NCBI RefSeq assembly: GCF_000750635.1
Contig: NZ_CCDM010000005.1
Span: 372,001 to 436,000, forward strand
Source: Oceanobacillus jeddahensis
Lineage (GTDB): Bacteria; Bacillota; Bacilli; Bacillales; Amphibacillaceae
DNA: 64,000 bases
Direction of reading: 5' to 3'
Below the pieces are notes generated by a model. The model did no database searches and was not told the DNA's origin. It worked only from the letters and a program-made list of their open reading frames with translations. Shown piece by piece: positions 1-9,698 of the stretch (positions are counted from its first letter, which is position 1; each line of letters starts with the position of its first letter). A program made the position numbers and the translations under genes.

Positions 1-276
1 TATACACCAATTTCTTCAAATATCAATCAGCGCAATACGAGGCAAGAGCTTACTCCATATGATTTATTTACAAAACCAGAGTTACCAACGCAGTATTTAA
101 TGTCTCAGCAACAAATTCAGACGCAACCAGGTATTAATGGTGCCGGTGGGACAAATGAAAATAATCCGTTTAATTTTGATACAGTAATCAGCAAAGTGGG
201 ACAATTAGCAAGTACTTACCATCAGGTTTCCCCTATTGTCAAACAGTTTAGCACATTTGTAAAAGGTTTCATGTAG
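1..276 (+). CDS. YppG/YqfQ-like protein, C-terminal part
   Basis: Open from the window edge to a TAG at 274-276, so only the last 91 residues are visible. The N-terminal part is rich in Gln, Asn and Pro and of low complexity. The C-terminal part carries a hydrophobic stretch ending VSPIVKQFSTFVKGF, which resembles the end of B. subtilis YppG, a small Bacillus protein thought to be spore associated. Function is not known from sequence. A weak hairpin (CCTCCC 313-318 with GGGAGG 329-334) follows. The family call is from memory of the C-terminal motif and is moderately sure. Confidence 0.6.
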   Translation, partial: YTPISSNINQRNTRQELTPYDLFTKPELPTQYLMSQQQIQTQPGINGAGGTNENNPFNFDTVISKVGQLASTYHQVSPIVKQFSTFVKGFM

Positions 277-497
277 GTATATATCAATCAAATCTAGAAA
301 TGATAAGATTACCCTCCCAAAAAAATCAGGGAGGAAATTCCATTAAGTTTACACGTTAAGAAGGTATGAATATTTTTAAGGAATAAGATCCTGGGATCCG
401 TTATTCTAATGCCTGAGTTGAGTAATCGCAGTCAAACTAAAGCAAACCTATGCCTTCTCAGGTTAGGTTTGCCAATTTGTAAAAGGAGTAGAAAATC

Positions 498-1193
498 ATG
501 AAAGGATGTTTAATTATTCATGGGTATACTGGAGGGCCCTATGAAGTGGAACCATTGGCAAATTATTTAAGAAATAGTACAGACTGGCATATAGAGGTGC
601 CAACTTTGCCGGGACACGGGACAGAACTAAATTTGGAAGATGCTTCTTATGAAGGATGGATTCAAGCGGCAGAAGAAGAACTTCAAAAGCTTATGAAACA
701 CTTCGATATCGTTTATATTATCGGATTTTCTATGGGAGGAATGATTGCCTCTTATTTAGCAGCAAAATATGAAATAGCTAAGCTTGTGCTCTTAGCTACT
801 TCTGGAAAATATTTATCCTTAAGGCAGCTGGGATTAGATGTTGCTGGCGTAATTGGAGATGGATTGCGCGGCCATTTAAAAGAAAATCAATTATTTAATC
901 ATTATAAAAACAAAGTGGGCGTTGTCCCGTTCAAAGCGCATATAGAGTTCATGAAGTTAGTCCGATTTACAAGGAAGTATCTAGATAAAGTGAATTCTCC
1001 AGTATTAATTGCTCAAGGCCAACTTGATGGAATGGTTCCGTATAAAACAGCTTATTATCTAGATAAGGAAATTCACTCAGAGAAAAAAGAAGTTGTCTTC
1101 TTTGAAAGATCCAAACATTTAATTTGCCTTGGAACTGACAAAGACACATTAAACAATATGGTTTATGATTTTCTGGTGGAATCATCTGCATAA
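498..1193 (+). CDS. Carboxylesterase / monoacylglycerol lipase-like alpha/beta hydrolase
   Basis: 231 residues, the usual length of the small Bacillus/Geobacillus carboxylesterase family (Est30, YvaK). It opens with the oxyanion-type motif HGYTGGP near residue 8. The nucleophile elbow is GFSMGG (Ser about residue 78), followed by an acid in QLDGMVP (about residue 177) and a His in ERSKHL (about residue 206), so the triad looks complete. No signal peptide is seen, so it is probably cytosolic and acts on short- to medium-chain esters. AAAAGGAG lies just ahead of the ATG. It stands alone and converges on degV across a shared terminator. Confidence 0.88.
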   Translation: MKGCLIIHGYTGGPYEVEPLANYLRNSTDWHIEVPTLPGHGTELNLEDASYEGWIQAAEEELQKLMKHFDIVYIIGFSMGGMIASYLAAKYEIAKLVLLATSGKYLSLRQLGLDVAGVIGDGLRGHLKENQLFNHYKNKVGVVPFKAHIEFMKLVRFTRKYLDKVNSPVLIAQGQLDGMVPYKTAYYLDKEIHSEKKEVVFFERSKHLICLGTDKDTLNNMVYDFLVESSA

Positions 1194-1194
1194 T

Positions 1195-1224
1195 AAAATG
1201 CTGGGACAAACTCCCAGCATTTTT
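1195..1224. terminator. Bidirectional intrinsic terminator
   Basis: AATGCTGGGA and TCCCAGCATT form a perfect stem with a short loop. An A-run on one side and a T-run on the other let it serve both the esterase and the converging degV gene. Confidence 0.85.
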
Positions 1225-1229
1225 GTAAA

Positions 1230-2084
1230 TTATTTTTTAAAGAAAGAAATAACAAGCGCACCTTCCCCGCCGTATGTTGAGATAAGCGGACCTGATTCTT
1301 CTAAAATTGCGTCGTTGAAAGCATATTTACTACGAATTTTTTCAAGTACGTTTAATGCTCTTTCTTTGTCACGGCAATAGGTCATTGTAATGACTTTATT
1401 TTCGGTATCTTGTGTATATTCACCAATCTGGTCAACGAATCGTTTTAAAGACTTCTTTTCTCCCCGAACTTTTTCTGCAACATCAATAGCCCCTTCATTA
1501 GTTGCTTTCATGAGTACTTTTATATTTAACGTCTTTGCAATTTTTCCTTTAATTTTTTCTAAACGGCCGCCTAAAACAAGATTATCTAAACTTTTTAATA
1601 CAAATAAAGTAGCAGTTTGTTCAATGCGCTCTGTTAAATGACGGACTAACTCATCAAATTCATACTTTTCTTCTATTTTTTTATTTGCTTCATGCATGAG
1701 CAGACAGATACCACAGGAAGCAGTTTTCGTATTAAGTACTTCAATAACACGGTCAGGCTCTTCCTCTAGTAGCATCTCTTTCCCTGCTAATGCGTTCGCA
1801 TAGGTACTGCTGATTTCATTGGAGATACTTAACATTAAAATTTGCTTTTCTGACGGAATTTGTTTATATGCTTCATAGAAATCAGAAGGGCTGGGAGCTG
1901 CTGAACGTGGCACTTCACCTAATTCTTTTACTTTCTGATGAAATAATTCAATATCCATCGTTTGCCCGCTTTTGTATTGACCATCACTAAAATGAAGATA
2001 TAATGGAACAATTTCTACATGAAGTTTATTTTTTAAGAATAAAGGTAGATCAGCAGAGCTGTCTGTCATTAATTGAATTGTCAT
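1230..2084 (-). CDS. DegV family protein (fatty-acid-binding FakB type)
   Basis: 284 residues, typical for DegV/FakB proteins. These bind a fatty acid between two domains and, in systems with FakA, present it for phosphorylation. The N-terminus has the hallmark MTDSSADLP; the family motif near residue 90 reads SISNEISSTY; the C-terminal domain has the GPLISTYGGEGAL stretch expected near the ligand head group. It lies 23 bp after the EamA gene on the same strand, so the two are probably co-transcribed. No fakA is in view, so the lipid role is inferred from family membership only. Confidence 0.85.
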   Translation of the reverse strand: MTIQLMTDSSADLPLFLKNKLHVEIVPLYLHFSDGQYKSGQTMDIELFHQKVKELGEVPRSAAPSPSDFYEAYKQIPSEKQILMLSISNEISSTYANALAGKEMLLEEEPDRVIEVLNTKTASCGICLLMHEANKKIEEKYEFDELVRHLTERIEQTATLFVLKSLDNLVLGGRLEKIKGKIAKTLNIKVLMKATNEGAIDVAEKVRGEKKSLKRFVDQIGEYTQDTENKVITMTYCRDKERALNVLEKIRSKYAFNDAILEESGPLISTYGGEGALVISFFKK

Positions 2085-2107
2085 TGATTCACCTGCTTTA
2101 TACGTAT

Positions 2108-3019
2108 TTATTTATGGTTCTTTGTTGAAATAGTAACTTTGTTTTTTCGTGATGTACTAAGGATAAATAGAAATAATCCAAATACAATAATCGTGCCACC
2201 CAGAAACTGCGCCCAGGTTGGCGTTTCATTTAAAATAAGAAAAGCAAGGATGCTTGCGCCAATCGGTTCAAATACAATTGCCATGGAAATCGTGGATGTA
2301 CTCAACCATTTTAACGACCAATTAAAAAGAGAATGTCCTAAAAAAGTTGGTATAATTGCTAAAGCAATAAAAATCCACCAATGATCGGCTGGATAAGAGA
2401 AGAAATTTTCTTGCCGAATGATATTAAACAGCGTTAATATGACGACACTGATCCCATAAACAATAAATGTATAGGTAATTAAAGAAACATTTTTCCGTAC
2501 ATGCTGTGCCGATAAGAAATAGATGGTTACAGCAATTGCTCCGAGTAAAGCAAGCATGTCCCCGTACATTGCATCACCGGATAATTGAAAATCTCCGGAT
2601 CCGATGATCAATCCGCCGAGTAAAACAATGAAGATGCTAATGATAGCTCCAGATGAAAAACGTTCGCCAAAGATAAAATATGTCCCGATAAAGGCGAAAA
2701 TTGGTTGAAGTGATATAAGCACAACGCTGCTGGCGACAGAGGTATAATTCAGGGATTCAAACCACAGAATAAAATATAGAGCAAGAAAGGAGCCTGCAAG
2801 AATGGAAAGCCACCAATTTTTTTTTGAAATACGTTTAAACTCATACTTATAATGAAATAAAATAAATGGTAATAAGAGTAAAACGGCAAATAAGAGACGA
2901 TAGTTGGCTATAATAGAAGCAGATGCTTCTGTTGCAAGCCGGACAAAAATTGCTGATGTAGATATAGAAAAGACCCCAATAACAACTGCAGCTTTAGGGT
3001 TGAATGCAGAATGACGCAT
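2108..3019 (-). CDS. EamA/DMT family permease (10 TM)
   Basis: 303 residues with about ten hydrophobic segments arranged as two EamA halves. Motifs such as GSFLALYFILWFESL in the first half and the second-half pattern PTFLGHSLFNWSL are typical of the RhaT/YdeD-like drug/metabolite transporter superfamily. It is an inner-membrane exporter or permease of unknown substrate. A close paralogue sits at 59582-60478 (shared WFESL, TVSMS-type and EPIGAS/EPVGAS motifs). It heads a likely two-gene unit with degV. Confidence 0.88.
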   Translation of the reverse strand: MRHSAFNPKAAVVIGVFSISTSAIFVRLATEASASIIANYRLLFAVLLLLPFILFHYKYEFKRISKKNWWLSILAGSFLALYFILWFESLNYTSVASSVVLISLQPIFAFIGTYFIFGERFSSGAIISIFIVLLGGLIIGSGDFQLSGDAMYGDMLALLGAIAVTIYFLSAQHVRKNVSLITYTFIVYGISVVILTLFNIIRQENFFSYPADHWWIFIALAIIPTFLGHSLFNWSLKWLSTSTISMAIVFEPIGASILAFLILNETPTWAQFLGGTIIVFGLFLFILSTSRKNKVTISTKNHK

Positions 3020-3379
3020 GATGTAAACTCCCTTTTCGCATTTTCAACATGATGTATTTACTTCTTTTGAATTATATGTTCAAAGTGAAGAGCAGGATGT
3101 GGGCGTATGATGTGATTTAAGTCCTTTCCACGGATAAGTGAGTAATTTTTTCTAAAAAGGAGCTGGAAATACCTAGTGCATACGCATACAAAGCTAATTA
3201 TATTTTATCACGTTACGAAAAAAAAATCATTTTAATCTGTATACTAGATATCTGTTACATAAATATGGTATCATTAGGAGAGCATTTTTTAGAGGCCTCT
3301 TACCTTATTGAAATTGGTTATGCCTTTTTTGTACTTTAAACGTTGATAATGAATACGCACTGGAAATATGTTATTCGTT

Positions 3380-3424
3380 AATTGCTGATGTGGGGTGAAG
3401 TATTCATTCAATCAGCAATTTTTA
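3380..3424 (+). terminator. Hairpin with T-run in the cshA leader
   Basis: AATTGCTGA (3380-3388) pairs with TCAGCAATT (3412-3420) and is followed by TTT. It could be an attenuator in the cshA leader or the end of an unrecognised short transcript. Confidence 0.5.
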
Positions 3425-3464
3425 AGTGGTAAATCAGTAATAGAATACATGTGTATAAGAGTAT

Positions 3465-3501
3465 AGAAGCAGGATGATCTATAAAGCTCGCTGCTTCTTT
3501 T
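3465..3501 (+). terminator. Second hairpin with T-run in the cshA leader
   Basis: AGAAGCAG (3465-3472) pairs with CTGCTTCT (3491-3498), followed by TTT and then CC. It lies 120 bp ahead of the cshA start, so any transcript from further upstream must pass it. Confidence 0.5.
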
Positions 3502-3623
3502 CCGGGTTACTCAGAGATTTTTACTGATTTGTATAATAAGATGAAAAGTATGAGAAACTCTTTATAACTCTTCTTTTATAAGGCCTCTTTTGCAATAAAA
3601 AACAAAAAGGAGTCGACGATTAC

Positions 3624-5090
3624 GTGACTAAATTTAATGAACTAGGTGTTTCTGCGCCAATAATGAAAGCTTTAGAAGAAATGGGGTTTGAAGAAGCAAC
3701 TCCTATTCAGGCAGAGACAATTCCATATGCGCTGGAAGGACTTGATGTGATTGGACAAGCGCAAACAGGTACAGGGAAAACCGCTGCATTCGGTATTCCT
3801 TTGATTAATAAAATAAATCCAAAATTAAGAAAGGTACAAGGGTTAATTGTTGCACCTACACGTGAACTGGCTATTCAAGTAGCTGAAGAAATTAACCGTC
3901 TATCTAAATTCAAGCGTATACGGGCACTTGCAATCTTCGGTGGATCACCAATGGACCGGCAAATTCGTGCATTAAAAGACGGTCCACAAATTGTGGTAGC
4001 AACACCAGGACGTTTAATGGACCATATGCGCCGCAAAACGATCCGTATTGATGAAGTGCATACAGCCGTTCTTGATGAAGCAGATGAAATGTTGAACATG
4101 GGCTTTATTGATGATATCCGCGAGATTTTAAAAGGGATTCCAGAAGACAGACAAACATTGCTTTTCTCTGCGACAATGCCAAAAGAAATTCGTGATATTG
4201 CAACCACGCTTATGAAAGAGCCAAAGGAAGTTAAAGTAAAAGCAAAAGAAATGACGGTAGAAAATATTGATCAATATTTTATTGAGATTCCAGAGAAATT
4301 TAAGTTTGAAACGTTAAATAACCATTTGGATATTAACTCTCCGGAGTTAGCTATCGTTTTTGCAAGAACCAAAAAACGTGTGGATGAAATCACAGAAGGG
4401 CTTCAAGCACGCGGTTACCGTTCTGAAGGGATTCATGGTGATTTAACACAAGGTAAGCGTATGTCTGTACTGAATAAATTTAAACAAGGACGCGTGGATG
4501 TACTTGTTGCAACAGACGTAGCAGCACGTGGATTAGATATTTCCGGTGTAACGCATGTGTATAATTTTGATATTCCACAGGACCCTGAGAGCTATGTTCA
4601 CCGTATCGGCAGAACCGGCCGTGCAGGAAAAACCGGAGAAGCTATTTCCTTTATTACACCAAGAGAGATGGCTCATCTAAGCCTGATTGAAAAAACAACG
4701 AAAAGTAAAATGAAGCGTCTGACACCGCCTACCAACCAGGATGCCCGTCGCGGACAGCAGCAAGTAACGATTGATAAAATGAAAAAGGCAATTGATCAAA
4801 AAGATTTGAAGCCTTATTATGAAGCAGCGAAGGAATTATTAGATGATCATGATTCCGTAACAGTTATTGCAGCTGCAATCAGTATGATGACAAAAGAAAG
4901 AAGAGATACACCTGTACGGATTTCTTCTGCTGCACCGATCAGTGTGAAAAAAGCGAAAGACGATAATCGTCGCAGCAATAATAAAAAACGCTATTATGGT
5001 GGACGTGGACAAGGCGGAAGAAACCAAGGCGGTAGAAACCGCAAAAATAATAAAGGAAATTTCCAGCGTAAAAGAAGAGATGACCGTTAA
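3624..5090 (+). CDS. cshA: DEAD-box ATP-dependent RNA helicase CshA
   Basis: 488 residues. Order of motifs: Q motif ([14 protein letters not shown]), Walker A AQTGTGKT (about residue 46), PTRELA, TPGR, DEAD box VLDEADEM (about 150), SAT, then the helicase C domain with HIGRTGRAG (about 345). The C-terminal tail is rich in Arg, Gly and Asn ([14 protein letters not shown]), the basic extension of CshA/CshB proteins used to bind RNA. Its job is RNA unwinding in ribosome assembly and with the RNA degradosome, especially in the cold. The GTG start fits AAGGAG at 3607-3612. It is single, between a long leader and a strong terminator. Confidence 0.95.
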   Translation: MTKFNELGVSAPIMKALEEMGFEEATPIQAETIPYALEGLDVIGQAQTGTGKTAAFGIPLINKINPKLRKVQGLIVAPTRELAIQVAEEINRLSKFKRIRALAIFGGSPMDRQIRALKDGPQIVVATPGRLMDHMRRKTIRIDEVHTAVLDEADEMLNMGFIDDIREILKGIPEDRQTLLFSATMPKEIRDIATTLMKEPKEVKVKAKEMTVENIDQYFIEIPEKFKFETLNNHLDINSPELAIVFARTKKRVDEITEGLQARGYRSEGIHGDLTQGKRMSVLNKFKQGRVDVLVATDVAARGLDISGVTHVYNFDIPQDPESYVHRIGRTGRAGKTGEAISFITPREMAHLSLIEKTTKSKMKRLTPPTNQDARRGQQQVTIDKMKKAIDQKDLKPYYEAAKELLDDHDSVTVIAAAISMMTKERRDTPVRISSAAPISVKKAKDDNRRSNNKKRYYGGRGQGGRNQGGRNRKNNKGNFQRKRRDDR

Positions 5091-5104
5091 TTTAACAGAA
5101 ATAA

Positions 5105-5157
5105 AAAGAAGCATTGGACATTGTTCTAACGAATATTGTCCAATGCTTCTTTTTTTG
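5105..5157 (+). terminator. Intrinsic terminator of cshA
   Basis: A long stem (AGAAGCATTGGACA with TGTCCAATGCTTCT) ends in a run of seven T directly after the cshA stop codon. Confidence 0.9.
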
Positions 5158-5606
5158 TTACTCAACTTTCACACCTAAGTATATATAACTTGCTATTTCA
5201 GGATGAACATTTTCTCCATTACCATACTTGCTTTTTGATTAAATATCCAGCTATTTTGGAATTGGTAATTGTGTATAGCTCCCGCTCAGGCCAACCACTC
5301 CGCTTTCCGCCGCAGCTGTATTTTACACTTCACCTTCTATTCTTTGTCAAGGGAGTTATCGAAGGAACGATCACCCCCTGTTTCTATGGAAATGAAGTTA
5401 CTTTTTAATATGCGAAAATTGAGTTATTAAAGTCTGTGATTTAATCATTTTATTTATGGGAACTCAAGTTCTGTAATGGATTTAACTATATATGATACAC
5501 TTAGGTTATCTAAATTCACGATATAAACATTACTGCTTGTCCAACTAACGGGACCGTTATGTTAAAGAAGGGAAATGTAATGTAAGATTTTGAAAGGGGG
5601 TTAATA
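5158..5606. other. Non-coding region with a possible dispersed-repeat scrap
   Basis: No credible gene. The stretch near 5277-5330 (CTCCCGCTCAGGCCAACC, then CTCCGCTTTCCGCCG) is more GC-rich than its surroundings and resembles intergenic repeat sequences often met in Bacillaceae genomes. That resemblance is from memory. The short open frames crossing it have no ribosome site. Confidence 0.3.
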
Positions 5607-6071
5607 ATGCTATACAGGTTTACTATTATGACTCAAGAGCAGGCTGAAGATATTGCCTTTAACTGGCATTACGATGGAGATTATTCTTTTTATGATATGG
5701 AAGCTGACAAAGAAGATTTGGATGAATTTTTAGACCCTGAACAACGGGGGGACTCAACGTTTGCTGTAACAAAAGAAAATGAACTGGCTGCATTCTTTAG
5801 TATTAGTGAAACTGCCGGTAGAACGTTTGAAATTGGTTTAGGAATGAGACCGGATTTAACTGGGCAAGGGAGTGGTATGGAATTTTTAAAGGAGGTTTTG
5901 AGTTTTGTTGAATTGACGTACAAGCCTGAAAAAATAACGTTAGCAGTGGCGACGTTTAATCAAAGAGCAATAAAAGTTTATAGAAAAGTTGGTTTTACAG
6001 ATGTTGAAACGTTTATACAGAATACAAATGGAAGCACCTTCAAATTCTTGAAAATGGTATATGAATGTTAA
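5607..6071 (+). CDS. GNAT family N-acetyltransferase
   Basis: 154 residues, GNAT length. The acetyl-CoA loop is visible as IGLGMRPDLTGQGSG (about residues 72-87), where Q/RxxGxG/A reads TGQGSG. The second half has the typical AVATFNQRAIKVYRKVGF, in which Asn and the YxxxGF element close the cofactor site. The acceptor substrate cannot be told. AAAGGGGG lies 6 bp before the ATG. It stands alone between cshA and the convergent nagB. Confidence 0.85.
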   Translation: MLYRFTIMTQEQAEDIAFNWHYDGDYSFYDMEADKEDLDEFLDPEQRGDSTFAVTKENELAAFFSISETAGRTFEIGLGMRPDLTGQGSGMEFLKEVLSFVELTYKPEKITLAVATFNQRAIKVYRKVGFTDVETFIQNTNGSTFKFLKMVYEC

Positions 6072-6118
6072 ATTTAGCTTTTCCACTAACGCGTGCATAT
6101 ACAGTATGCTTTGACTAG

Positions 6119-6158
6119 AAAAAAGAAGCATTCCCTATTTACGGAGAATGCTTCTTTT
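6119..6158. terminator. Terminator between GNAT gene and nagB
   Basis: AGAAGCATTC (6124-6133) pairs with GAATGCTTCT (6146-6155). A-run and T-run flanks suit both converging genes. Confidence 0.85.
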
Positions 6159-6169
6159 AAATAATTGCC

Positions 6170-6901
6170 TTATTCTGAGAGCTCTGATCTTGCTTCCCGA
6201 TCTGCAATAATCGTTACATTGGAATGTTTTTGTAAAATAGAAGCCGGAAAATCTTCCGTTATCGGTCCATTTACTAATTTATCTAATGCTTCTGCCTTTT
6301 GTGAACCAGATACTAAAAGAATAATTTCTTTGGATTGCATAATCGAATCGATTCCCATAGTAATAGCTTGTAATGGTACGTCCTCAATCGAATTAAAGAA
6401 GCGGGCATTTGCTTGGCGTGTTGATTCATCCAAATCAACAATATGGGTCTGCATAGAGAAAAGTGTCCCAGGTTCATTGAAACCAATATGTCCATTTAAC
6501 CCAATTCCTAAAATTTGAATATCGATCCCGCCAGCTTGTTGAATGGCTTTTTCATATCGATTACATTCTTCCTGTAAATCATTTGCATCACCGTTTGGCA
6601 GATTAGCCTGGTCACTATTGATATCAATATGATCAAACAAAAGATGATGCATGTAATAGTAATAACTTTGATCATCGTCTTTGCTGAGTCCAACATATTC
6701 ATCTAAATTGAAGGTTGTCACATTTTTGAAGGAAACATTCCCTTCTTTATAAGTTTGAATGACTTCCTTGTAAAGACCTTCTGGTGTTGACCCGGTTGCT
6801 AAGCCTAGTACACTGTTTGATTTTTTGTTTACCTGCTCAATTATCTTGCTGGCAGCCAGCTCGCTCATTTCTTTATAATTTTCTGCTTTAATAATATGCA
6901 T
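6170..6901 (-). CDS. nagB: Glucosamine-6-phosphate deaminase
   Basis: 243 residues, the length of Bacillus NagB. It converts glucosamine-6-phosphate to fructose-6-phosphate and ammonia. Motifs: GLATGSTPEGLY (phosphate loop), FNLDEYVGL with the catalytic Asp, and GIGLNGHIGFNEPG with the catalytic His and Glu. It lies 35 bp downstream of the N-acetylglucosamine PTS gene on the same strand, so uptake and breakdown are coupled. The deacetylase nagA is not next door and must be elsewhere. It ends at a shared terminator. Confidence 0.95.
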   Translation of the reverse strand: MHIIKAENYKEMSELAASKIIEQVNKKSNSVLGLATGSTPEGLYKEVIQTYKEGNVSFKNVTTFNLDEYVGLSKDDDQSYYYYMHHLLFDHIDINSDQANLPNGDANDLQEECNRYEKAIQQAGGIDIQILGIGLNGHIGFNEPGTLFSMQTHIVDLDESTRQANARFFNSIEDVPLQAITMGIDSIMQSKEIILLVSGSQKAEALDKLVNGPITEDFPASILQKHSNVTIIADREARSELSE

Positions 6902-6936
6902 GCATCTGTCCCCTTTTTATGAAAAAATACTAAATA

Positions 6937-8400
6937 CTATTTATCTTCATTATAAAGCTTTTGTAGAGCTTCTGCCACTGCTTGTACCTGAGTTCCAACA
7001 ATGATTTGTAAGTTATTTTTACTTACCTGCTGAATACCAGGAACTCCTGTTTTCTTAATGCCGTCTTGATTCACTTTATCCATATTTCGAATTTCTAAGC
7101 GCAGCCTGGTTGCGCAATTATCGATGGAATCAATATTTTCTTTTTTGCCAAGATGGGCATAGATAGATTCTGCCATCACCGTATGTTTGTCTTTGGTTTC
7201 ATTGCTTGCTTCTGAATCTCCACTTTGCTCTTCAACTAATTCGTCATCATCCTGGCGTCCAGGAGTTTTTAAATCTAGCTTTACAATTAAGAAACGGAAT
7301 AAGAAATAGTAAATAACTGCAAATACCAGACCCTGTACGATAAGCATATATGGCTGATTTGCTAAAGGTAACCGGAAACTCAGGAAGTAATCGATTAAAC
7401 CGGCGCTGAATGTAAATCCTGCTGTCCATTGGAACGTTGCTGCAATAAACAGAGATAAACCAGTAAGTACAGCGTGAACGAAATATAATACAGGTGCTAA
7501 GAACATAAACGCGAATTCAAGCGGTTCTGTTACTCCTGTAAAGAACGCAGCAAAACCTACTGCCATTAATAAAGACGCTGCTTGCTTACGTTGTTTTGTT
7601 TTTGCTGTATGATACATAGCTAATGCAGCTGCTGGAAGCCCGAACATCATAATCGGGAAGAATCCGGCCATGTATCTGCCTGTGATACCAAGTTCTCCAT
7701 TGCCATCCCAGAAGTTTCCAATATCATTAATGCCTGCTACGTCAAACCAGAATACATTATTTAATGCGTGATGGAGACCAGTTGGTATTAATAAACGGTT
7801 AAAGAACCCATATAGACCTGCACCAGTAGCTCCTAAGTTACTAATCATTGTTCCGAAGCTGACTAACCATCCATATACAATTGGCCACACAAAGAGAACC
7901 ACGATGGAAACGACTAGCATTGTTGCCGCAGTTAAAATAGGAACGAGACGTTTTCCGCTAAAGAAAGCAAATGCGTCTGGTAAAGAAACATGGCTAAAGC
8001 GGTTATACAATGCTGCAGAAATAAGACCGGCTAAAATTCCAATAAAAACATTTTCGATACCATCGAAAGCCATGTCCACTTGACTCAAATCAATTTGCAG
8101 TAAACTTGCGACACTCTCCGACTCTAATACTTTTGTAATTACAAGATAACCGACAAGTCCGCTTAAGGCAGCAGCTCCGTCTTTTGCTTTTGTCATACCT
8201 ATAGCAACCCCGACTGCAAATAGAATTGCCAGTGAAGAAAGGATTGCATCTCCGCCACTGATTAAAAAGGCTGCAAGACGAAGATCGGCTTCAAAGAAAC
8301 TATCAATCCAATGTCCAATTCCCATAAGAACAGCAGCTGCAGGCAATACTGCAACCGGTAACATCAACGATTTACCAAGGTTCTGTAAATATTTAAACAT
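6937..8400 (-). CDS. nagE: PTS N-acetylglucosamine-specific EIICB permease
   Basis: 487 residues. The EIIC membrane domain occupies about residues 1-385, with the glucose-family stretch GLHHALNNVFWFD and the TGVTEPLEF loop that contacts sugar. A charged linker precedes the EIIB domain, whose phosphorylated Cys lies in IDNCATRLRLEI (about residue 426). There is no EIIA domain, so phosphate must come from a separate EIIA(Glc). Adjacent nagB supports N-acetylglucosamine rather than glucose as substrate. It is the first gene of a nagE-nagB unit with no regulator alongside. Confidence 0.9.
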   Translation of the reverse strand: MFKYLQNLGKSLMLPVAVLPAAAVLMGIGHWIDSFFEADLRLAAFLISGGDAILSSLAILFAVGVAIGMTKAKDGAAALSGLVGYLVITKVLESESVASLLQIDLSQVDMAFDGIENVFIGILAGLISAALYNRFSHVSLPDAFAFFSGKRLVPILTAATMLVVSIVVLFVWPIVYGWLVSFGTMISNLGATGAGLYGFFNRLLIPTGLHHALNNVFWFDVAGINDIGNFWDGNGELGITGRYMAGFFPIMMFGLPAAALAMYHTAKTKQRKQAASLLMAVGFAAFFTGVTEPLEFAFMFLAPVLYFVHAVLTGLSLFIAATFQWTAGFTFSAGLIDYFLSFRLPLANQPYMLIVQGLVFAVIYYFLFRFLIVKLDLKTPGRQDDDELVEEQSGDSEASNETKDKHTVMAESIYAHLGKKENIDSIDNCATRLRLEIRNMDKVNQDGIKKTGVPGIQQVSKNNLQIIVGTQVQAVAEALQKLYNEDK

Positions 8401-8798
8401 GGTTTATATCCCCCTTAGGTTTTATTTAATACCATTATAGCCATAAGAAATAAAATTTGTACATACATTTTTTGGGTATAGGTATAAAATACTCATTTAT
8501 TGATACGAATATAGATAAATTTATGTTATTTGTAACAACAAATATAAAGTTGTAAATTGTCAAAAAATCTGACTAATAAGAGGTTTCAGTATAGTTATTG
8601 ACGGAATATTTACTTCAATTATTATATTTGTACTATTTGTTATGATGATATTTTGTTGATTGTCACTTAGGAGCAAATACCTTACGTTAAAATAGGTGGA
8701 GTTTTTGAATATATTACTGACACGTGGAAGCTTTATCAGCTTATTTTTTTATTTATTACACGATATTAATTCTAAAAAGCTGATAGACTTTTTCAGTA
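8401..8798. other. AT-rich intergenic region upstream of nagE
   Basis: Nearly 400 bp without a gene, holding the nagE control region. I looked for a clear catabolite (cre) or NagR-type site. The nearest candidate is an imperfect GTATAGGTATAAAATAC close to 8475, which I would not call. A short inverted repeat around AAGCTGATAGACTTTTT (8776-8792) may terminate comC-side or antisense transcripts. Confidence 0.35.
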
Positions 8799-9554
8799 TT
8801 ATATAAATAAATTTAAATACCATTGAATCAACGTATCTCCAAGAAAATAAGTAAATAGAGCTCCGAAAGCAATAAACGGTCCAAAAGGAAAGGGTTTACT
8901 CCGTTGAATGATATTAAAATAAAGCAGAGCACTTCCGATCAATGCTCCGGAAATACAAGCTAGCAAAAAGGTTGCAATAATCTGAGAAAAACCTAATACA
9001 ATCCCGAGTACTGCCATTAGTTTCATATCTCCTGCCCCCATTCCTTGTTTGTTCCATAAGATGACGATAAAAATAATAAAGAACCCAGTAAGACCTCCTG
9101 CTATAGGATCCCACCAAGGCTCCAACGGTTCTATTATGCGTACAAGAATAAAAATAGGGAGAAAAAAAGCTAATATATTATTTGGAATGACCATATAATA
9201 TAGGTCGGTTAGCATGATAATCATTAGCAGTGATATAAATAAAAGAGAGAGGAGAAGCTCTGTAGGAGAAGTCGCGTGAAAATAGCAGAGAACAAAGAGA
9301 AATCCAGTGAAAACTTCTGTCAGAGGGTATAAATAAGAAATGGGATCAAGACATTTCCGGCAACGACCTTTCAGTAATAGATAAGATAGGAGGGGAATGT
9401 TATCATACCAAGCGAGCTGATAGCTGCAGGAAGGACATATAGAGCGCCCGCTGGCAAACGGAATTTTTTGAGGAAGACGAATTCCGACAACCATAAAAAA
9501 TGAACCAAAAATAATTCCAAACAAGAAAAAAATGAGTGAAGTGTAGATTTCCAT
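8799..9554 (-). CDS. comC: Type IV prepilin peptidase / N-methyltransferase (ComC-like)
   Basis: 251 residues with eight or so membrane segments. Two CxxC pairs (CPSC and CRKC, about residues 40 and 66) form the cytosolic zinc site of the bifunctional type. The aspartyl protease residues are in TDLYYMVIPN (about 117) and GMGAGDMKL (about 175). It would cleave the leader of ComG-type pseudopilins and methylate the new N-terminus, so it belongs to DNA uptake. The gene is monocistronic; AAGGAGG lies ahead of its ATG at 9554. Confidence 0.92.
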   Translation of the reverse strand: MEIYTSLIFFLFGIIFGSFFMVVGIRLPQKIPFASGRSICPSCSYQLAWYDNIPLLSYLLLKGRCRKCLDPISYLYPLTEVFTGFLFVLCYFHATSPTELLLSLLFISLLMIIMLTDLYYMVIPNNILAFFLPIFILVRIIEPLEPWWDPIAGGLTGFFIIFIVILWNKQGMGAGDMKLMAVLGIVLGFSQIIATFLLACISGALIGSALLYFNIIQRSKPFPFGPFIAFGALFTYFLGDTLIQWYLNLFI

Positions 9555-9698
9555 AAGAAACCTCCTTATTTAGTTTGAGGGGAATTTCGGAGTGGTTTTA
9601 TTATAGCATAAAGAAAGATTGATTTTGATAATAGATTGTTTTTTCTGCAAAATAAAAAGCCGGCCATGAAAAGCTCATGTCCAGCTTATTATTTTTAT

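Larger units (their letters stand above)
3020..3623 (+). promoter_or_regulatory. Long non-coding leader region ahead of cshA
   Basis: Six hundred bases without a credible gene lie between the divergent EamA gene and cshA. A possible -10 (TATACT, about 3240) sits far upstream of the GTG start. Two terminator-like hairpins follow (listed separately), then AAGGAG ahead of the start. A long structured leader fits the cold-shock or autoregulated leaders known for DEAD-box helicase genes, but no specific RNA family is recognised. Confidence 0.45.

Noticed and set aside
8455..8490. NagR or cre operator upstream of nagE
   Set aside because: The best candidate is imperfect and lacks the symmetry of known sites; calling it would be guesswork.
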